Of a stretch of DNA of 8,820 nucleotides, positions 6,520 through 8,820 are shown piece by piece. Both the position numbers and the translations under genes were made by a program. A model generated the notes under the pieces. That model was given only the letters and a program-made list of their open reading frames with translations. It was not told the origin of the DNA and made no database searches. Origin of the DNA: an uncultured Campylobacter sp. (lineage in GTDB: Bacteria > Campylobacterota > Campylobacteria > Campylobacterales > Campylobacteraceae); NCBI GenBank assembly GCA_937896205.1, contig CALBNA010000279.1, positions 1 through 8,820 of the forward strand, in the 5' to 3' direction. How positions within the stretch are numbered: position 1 is the first letter of the stretch; every line of letters starts with the position of its first letter.

Positions 6520-7491
6520 ATGCAATTTTTCTCAAAGGCACATGTTTATGATTTTATGAGCAAGCGCTACATCGCGCTAGCCGTCTCGGCCGTGCTATTT
6601 TTCGGTTCGCTTTTTTTGATGGCGACGAAAGGCTTTAACTACGGCATCGACTTTTCCGGCGGTACGCTCATCCAGGTGAAATACGATAGCGCGGTCTCGC
6701 TGGATAAAATTCGCGCGGCTTTGGCAAAAGACGAAGCCTATAAAAACGCGAGCGTTACCGAGTTTGGCTCGGCGGAAGAGGTTACGATTAGATTTTCGGG
6801 AGCAAACTCAAATTTGGGTAGCGATGTCGGAGCTAGCGTTGCCGAGCTTTTAAAAGATACGGGTAAATTTGAGATCCGCCGTACGGACGTGGTCGGACCT
6901 AAAGTCGGCGACGAGCTACGCGAAAAAGGCATGATGGCGCTTGCGATCTCGCTTGTTGGTATTTTGATCTACATCGCGTTTAGATTCGAGTGGAGATTTG
7001 CGATGGCGGCGGTAGCCTCGGAGATACACGACGTCGTGATCACGATGGGCGCGATCAGCTTTTTTGCTATCGACGTAAATTTGGACACTCTTGCGGCGAT
7101 CCTTACTATCGTAGGCTACTCGCTAAATGATACGATCATCGTCTTTGACCGCATTAGAGAGAACATAAAAACCAGCAAGAGCACGCATCTTGACACGATA
7201 ATAAACGAATCTGTCTCCGCGACGCTAACTAGAACGATACTCACCTCGGGCACCACGCTCATCACGGTCGTCGTGCTATTTTTGTTTGGCGGAGATATGA
7301 TACACGGATTTTCTTTGGCGTTGATAGTTGGCATAGTCATCGGTACGCTTAGCTCGATATTCGTCGCTGCGCCTATGCTTTTGTGGTTTAAATTTGGCGT
7401 GGAGAAATACCGCGCTATGGAAGCGGAAAAGGCGCGCGTACAAAGAGAAAAAGACAAGCAACGCGCGATGTTTGAAAAAGGCACTATTTAA
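6520..7491 (+). CDS. secF: protein translocase subunit SecF
   Basis: SecF is the partner of SecD in the proton-driven export complex of the inner membrane. The 323 residues match the family length. Helix 1 is at about 17-36. The motif YGIDFSGGTLIQV follows at 41-53, then a small periplasmic domain. VGPKVGDELREKG (125-137) leads into five helices at about 138-154, 160-183, 188-208, 238-257 and 264-290. The helix-4 signature VGYSLNDTIIVFDRIREN (198-215) contains D204, the counterpart of the E. coli proton-path D213. The C-terminal tail (291-323) is highly charged and probably cytoplasmic. The ATG follows the secD stop with no gap (TAA then ATG, 6517-6522). AAAAGGG just upstream lies in the secD end, so translation is likely coupled. 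Confidence 0.97.
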   Translation: MQFFSKAHVYDFMSKRYIALAVSAVLFFGSLFLMATKGFNYGIDFSGGTLIQVKYDSAVSLDKIRAALAKDEAYKNASVTEFGSAEEVTIRFSGANSNLGSDVGASVAELLKDTGKFEIRRTDVVGPKVGDELREKGMMALAISLVGILIYIAFRFEWRFAMAAVASEIHDVVITMGAISFFAIDVNLDTLAAILTIVGYSLNDTIIVFDRIRENIKTSKSTHLDTIINESVSATLTRTILTSGTTLITVVVLFLFGGDMIHGFSLALIVGIVIGTLSSIFVAAPMLLWFKFGVEKYRAMEAEKARVQREKDKQRAMFEKGTI

Positions 7492-7500
7492 GGAGAAGCG

Positions 7501-7839
7501 ATGAACTGGGGTAAGGTTGTTTATATATTTTTCGCGCTTATGAGCCTGACGACGACGGCGGGGGTTTTATACGATAAAAACGAGATTGCACTATTTGTAG
7601 CGGCGAGCGTAAACGTGATCTCGACGCTACTAAAAATCGGCGTCAAAAACGTCTTTGCTGCAGAGCTTTTTGCCAGCTCGCTAGTGGCGGACTTGCACCT
7701 TATTCCGGCTTTTGTGCTGCTTCAGGTAAACGGCAACGCGCATATGGCGTATTCGCTAGCGATCGGCGCCGCGATAGCAAACGTCTTTTCTCTGGCGCTT
7801 GTTTTGGTCGAGTCCGGTAAGACGCAAGAAGAATTTTAG
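7501..7839 (+). CDS. conserved-position small membrane protein of unknown function, 112 aa
   Basis: No function can be assigned. The 112 residues are almost entirely hydrophobic, with three or four likely helices at about 5-23, 28-46, 50-74 and 82-104, short charged turns (YDKNE at 24-28, LLKIGVKN at 43-50) and an acidic C-terminus (ESGKTQEEF). No catalytic motif is visible; N38, K45, K49, E55, D64 and H66 are polar residues in or near the membrane that could matter. The start is firm: AAGGAG (7490-7495) overlaps the secF stop and is five bases from ATG. The leuS ribosome binding site overlaps its stop. It is therefore inside the secDF-leuS transcription unit. From memory, H. pylori has a small hypothetical gene (HP1548) at the same place between secF and leuS. 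The family may be DUF6394, but I am unsure. A role near the Sec machinery is inference from position only. Confidence 0.85.
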   Translation: MNWGKVVYIFFALMSLTTTAGVLYDKNEIALFVAASVNVISTLLKIGVKNVFAAELFASSLVADLHLIPAFVLLQVNGNAHMAYSLAIGAAIANVFSLALVLVESGKTQEEF

Positions 7840-7847
7840 GAGTAAAA

Positions 7848-8820
7848 ATGAGTGAAAATTTAAAATACGAGCCGGCGAAAATAGAAAAAAAATGGCAAGA
7901 AATTTGGAGCAAAAACGGCGAATTTGAGCCCAAAGACGACTATAGCCTGCCTAAAAAATACATCCTAAGCATGTTTCCGTATCCTAGCGGACGTATCCAT
8001 ATGGGGCACGTGAGAAACTACACCATCGGCGACGCCTTAGCTCGCTACTACCGCAAGCGCGGCTACAACGTCCTTCATCCGATTGGATTTGATAGCTTCG
8101 GTATGCCTGCAGAAAATGCGGCGATAAAGCACAAAATCCATCCTAAAATTTGGACTTACGAAAATATAGACTATATGCGCGGCGAGCTTGAGACGCTAGG
8201 GCTTAGCTTTTCTAAAAAGCGCGAGTTTGCGACATCTGACCCGCTTTATACTAAATTTGAGCAAGAGTTTTTCATCAAAATGTACGAAAAGGGGCTGGTC
8301 TACCGCAAAAGCGCGGTCGTAAACTGGTGCGAATACGACCAAACCGTGCTTGCTAACGAGCAGGTCGAGGACGGATGTTGCTGGAGATGCGGTAACGCCG
8401 TCATCCAGCGCGAGCTACCTGGCTACTATTTAAAGATCACCGACTACGCGCAGGAGCTACTAGACGACCTAAAGCGCCTTGAGGGCAAATGGCCGTCTCA
8501 AGTGCTCACGATGCAGGAAAATTGGATCGGCAAGAGCTTTGGCTTGGAGTTTAAATTTGAGCTTGACGAGGAGTCGAAGCGGATTTTAGAAGGCGGCGAC
8601 CAGATAGATGGCTTTGAGGTATTTACTACGCGCCCGGATACGATTTACGGCGTTAGCTATGCAGCCTTGGCGCCTGAGCATAAGATAGTAAAAAGACTAC
8701 TTGACAGCGGTAAACTAGAGGCGAATAAAGCTGAGAGAATTAGAAAAATTTTAAATCAAAGTCCGAGAGAACGCCAAGCTAGCGAAAAAGACGGTCTATT
8801 TTTAGGCATCAACGTCCTGC
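7848..8820 (+). CDS. leuS: leucyl-tRNA synthetase LeuS (5' part; runs off the window)
   Basis: This class I aminoacyl-tRNA synthetase attaches leucine to tRNA-Leu in the cytoplasm. The first 324 codons are present, of about 810-860 in bacterial LeuS. Visible features: the ATP-binding HIGH motif as HMGH at 51-54, within [23 protein letters not shown] in two adjoining stretches; [14 protein letters not shown] at 80-93; [16 protein letters not shown] at 158-173; and a cysteine group C161/C177/C178/C181 (GCCWRC) matching the zinc-binding ZN-1 region. The beginning of the CP1 editing domain has TTRPDTIYG at 260-268, the threonine-rich motif that hydrolyses mischarged tRNA. The KMSKS loop lies beyond the window. 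The start is supported by AGGAG (7838-7842) five bases upstream, overlapping the previous gene's TAG. It is the last visible gene of the yajC operon. Confidence 0.97.
   Translation, partial: MSENLKYEPAKIEKKWQEIWSKNGEFEPKDDYSLPKKYILSMFPYPSGRIHMGHVRNYTIGDALARYYRKRGYNVLHPIGFDSFGMPAENAAIKHKIHPKIWTYENIDYMRGELETLGLSFSKKREFATSDPLYTKFEQEFFIKMYEKGLVYRKSAVVNWCEYDQTVLANEQVEDGCCWRCGNAVIQRELPGYYLKITDYAQELLDDLKRLEGKWPSQVLTMQENWIGKSFGLEFKFELDEESKRILEGGDQIDGFEVFTTRPDTIYGVSYAALAPEHKIVKRLLDSGKLEANKAERIRKILNQSPRERQASEKDGLFLGINVL

Noticed and set aside
7116..7484. 122-residue open frame antisense to secF
   Set aside because: It is a shadow of the SecF coding frame; the secF signatures are intact on the plus strand.
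7700..7933. 77-residue minus-strand frame across the 112-aa gene and the leuS start
   Set aside because: It spans the well-supported leuS ribosome binding site and start on the other strand and has no features of its own.
1..8820. Mobile element, phage, CRISPR array, tRNA/rRNA or defence system
   Set aside because: I found no transposase or integrase, no regularly spaced repeats, no terminal inverted repeats and no RNA gene. Apart from two small unassigned membrane proteins, the genes are recognised core functions.

Overview
The window looks like chromosomal DNA from a Campylobacter species (Campylobacterota). Coding is dense, spacers are rich in AAATTT words, and the MetK is of the divergent epsilonproteobacterial type. 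From memory, the order sstT / metK / lnt / yajC-secD-secF / leuS matches the C. jejuni Cj1097-Cj1091 neighbourhood. The moderate GC content seen by eye, higher than C. jejuni, suggests the C. showae / rectus / curvus / concisus side of the genus. The species is inference only.

Layout: (1) 1-1294, minus strand: a Na+/serine-threonine symporter (sstT), cut at its C-terminus by the window edge. (2) 1295-1436: a divergent promoter region with a TATAAT box for sstT, an extended -10 for metK, and a 13-bp direct repeat around the metK promoter. (3) 1437-2639, plus: metK, S-adenosylmethionine synthetase, followed by a GC-rich hairpin terminator. (4) 2771-3370, plus: an unrecognised 199-residue membrane protein. 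(5) 3382-4683, minus: lnt, apolipoprotein N-acyltransferase, convergent with the previous gene and overlapping yajC head to head. (6) 4656-8820, plus: a tightly packed operon yajC-secD-secF-(112-aa membrane protein)-leuS, with leuS truncated by the window end.

How the genes fit together: YajC, SecD and SecF are the accessory subunits of the Sec translocon, which use the proton-motive force to help export preproteins. Lnt, encoded back to back, performs the last acylation of lipoproteins that have been exported and processed. The 112-residue membrane protein is fused into the same transcription unit by position and has no known role. MetK, SstT and LeuS are housekeeping functions: methyl-donor synthesis, amino-acid uptake and tRNA charging.

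The window is mainly core genome. I see no mobile element, CRISPR array, RNA gene or obvious new multi-gene system. The points most worth a second look are the two unassigned small membrane proteins, the lnt/yajC head-to-head overlap, the altered MetK signature motifs and the repeated element at the metK promoter.
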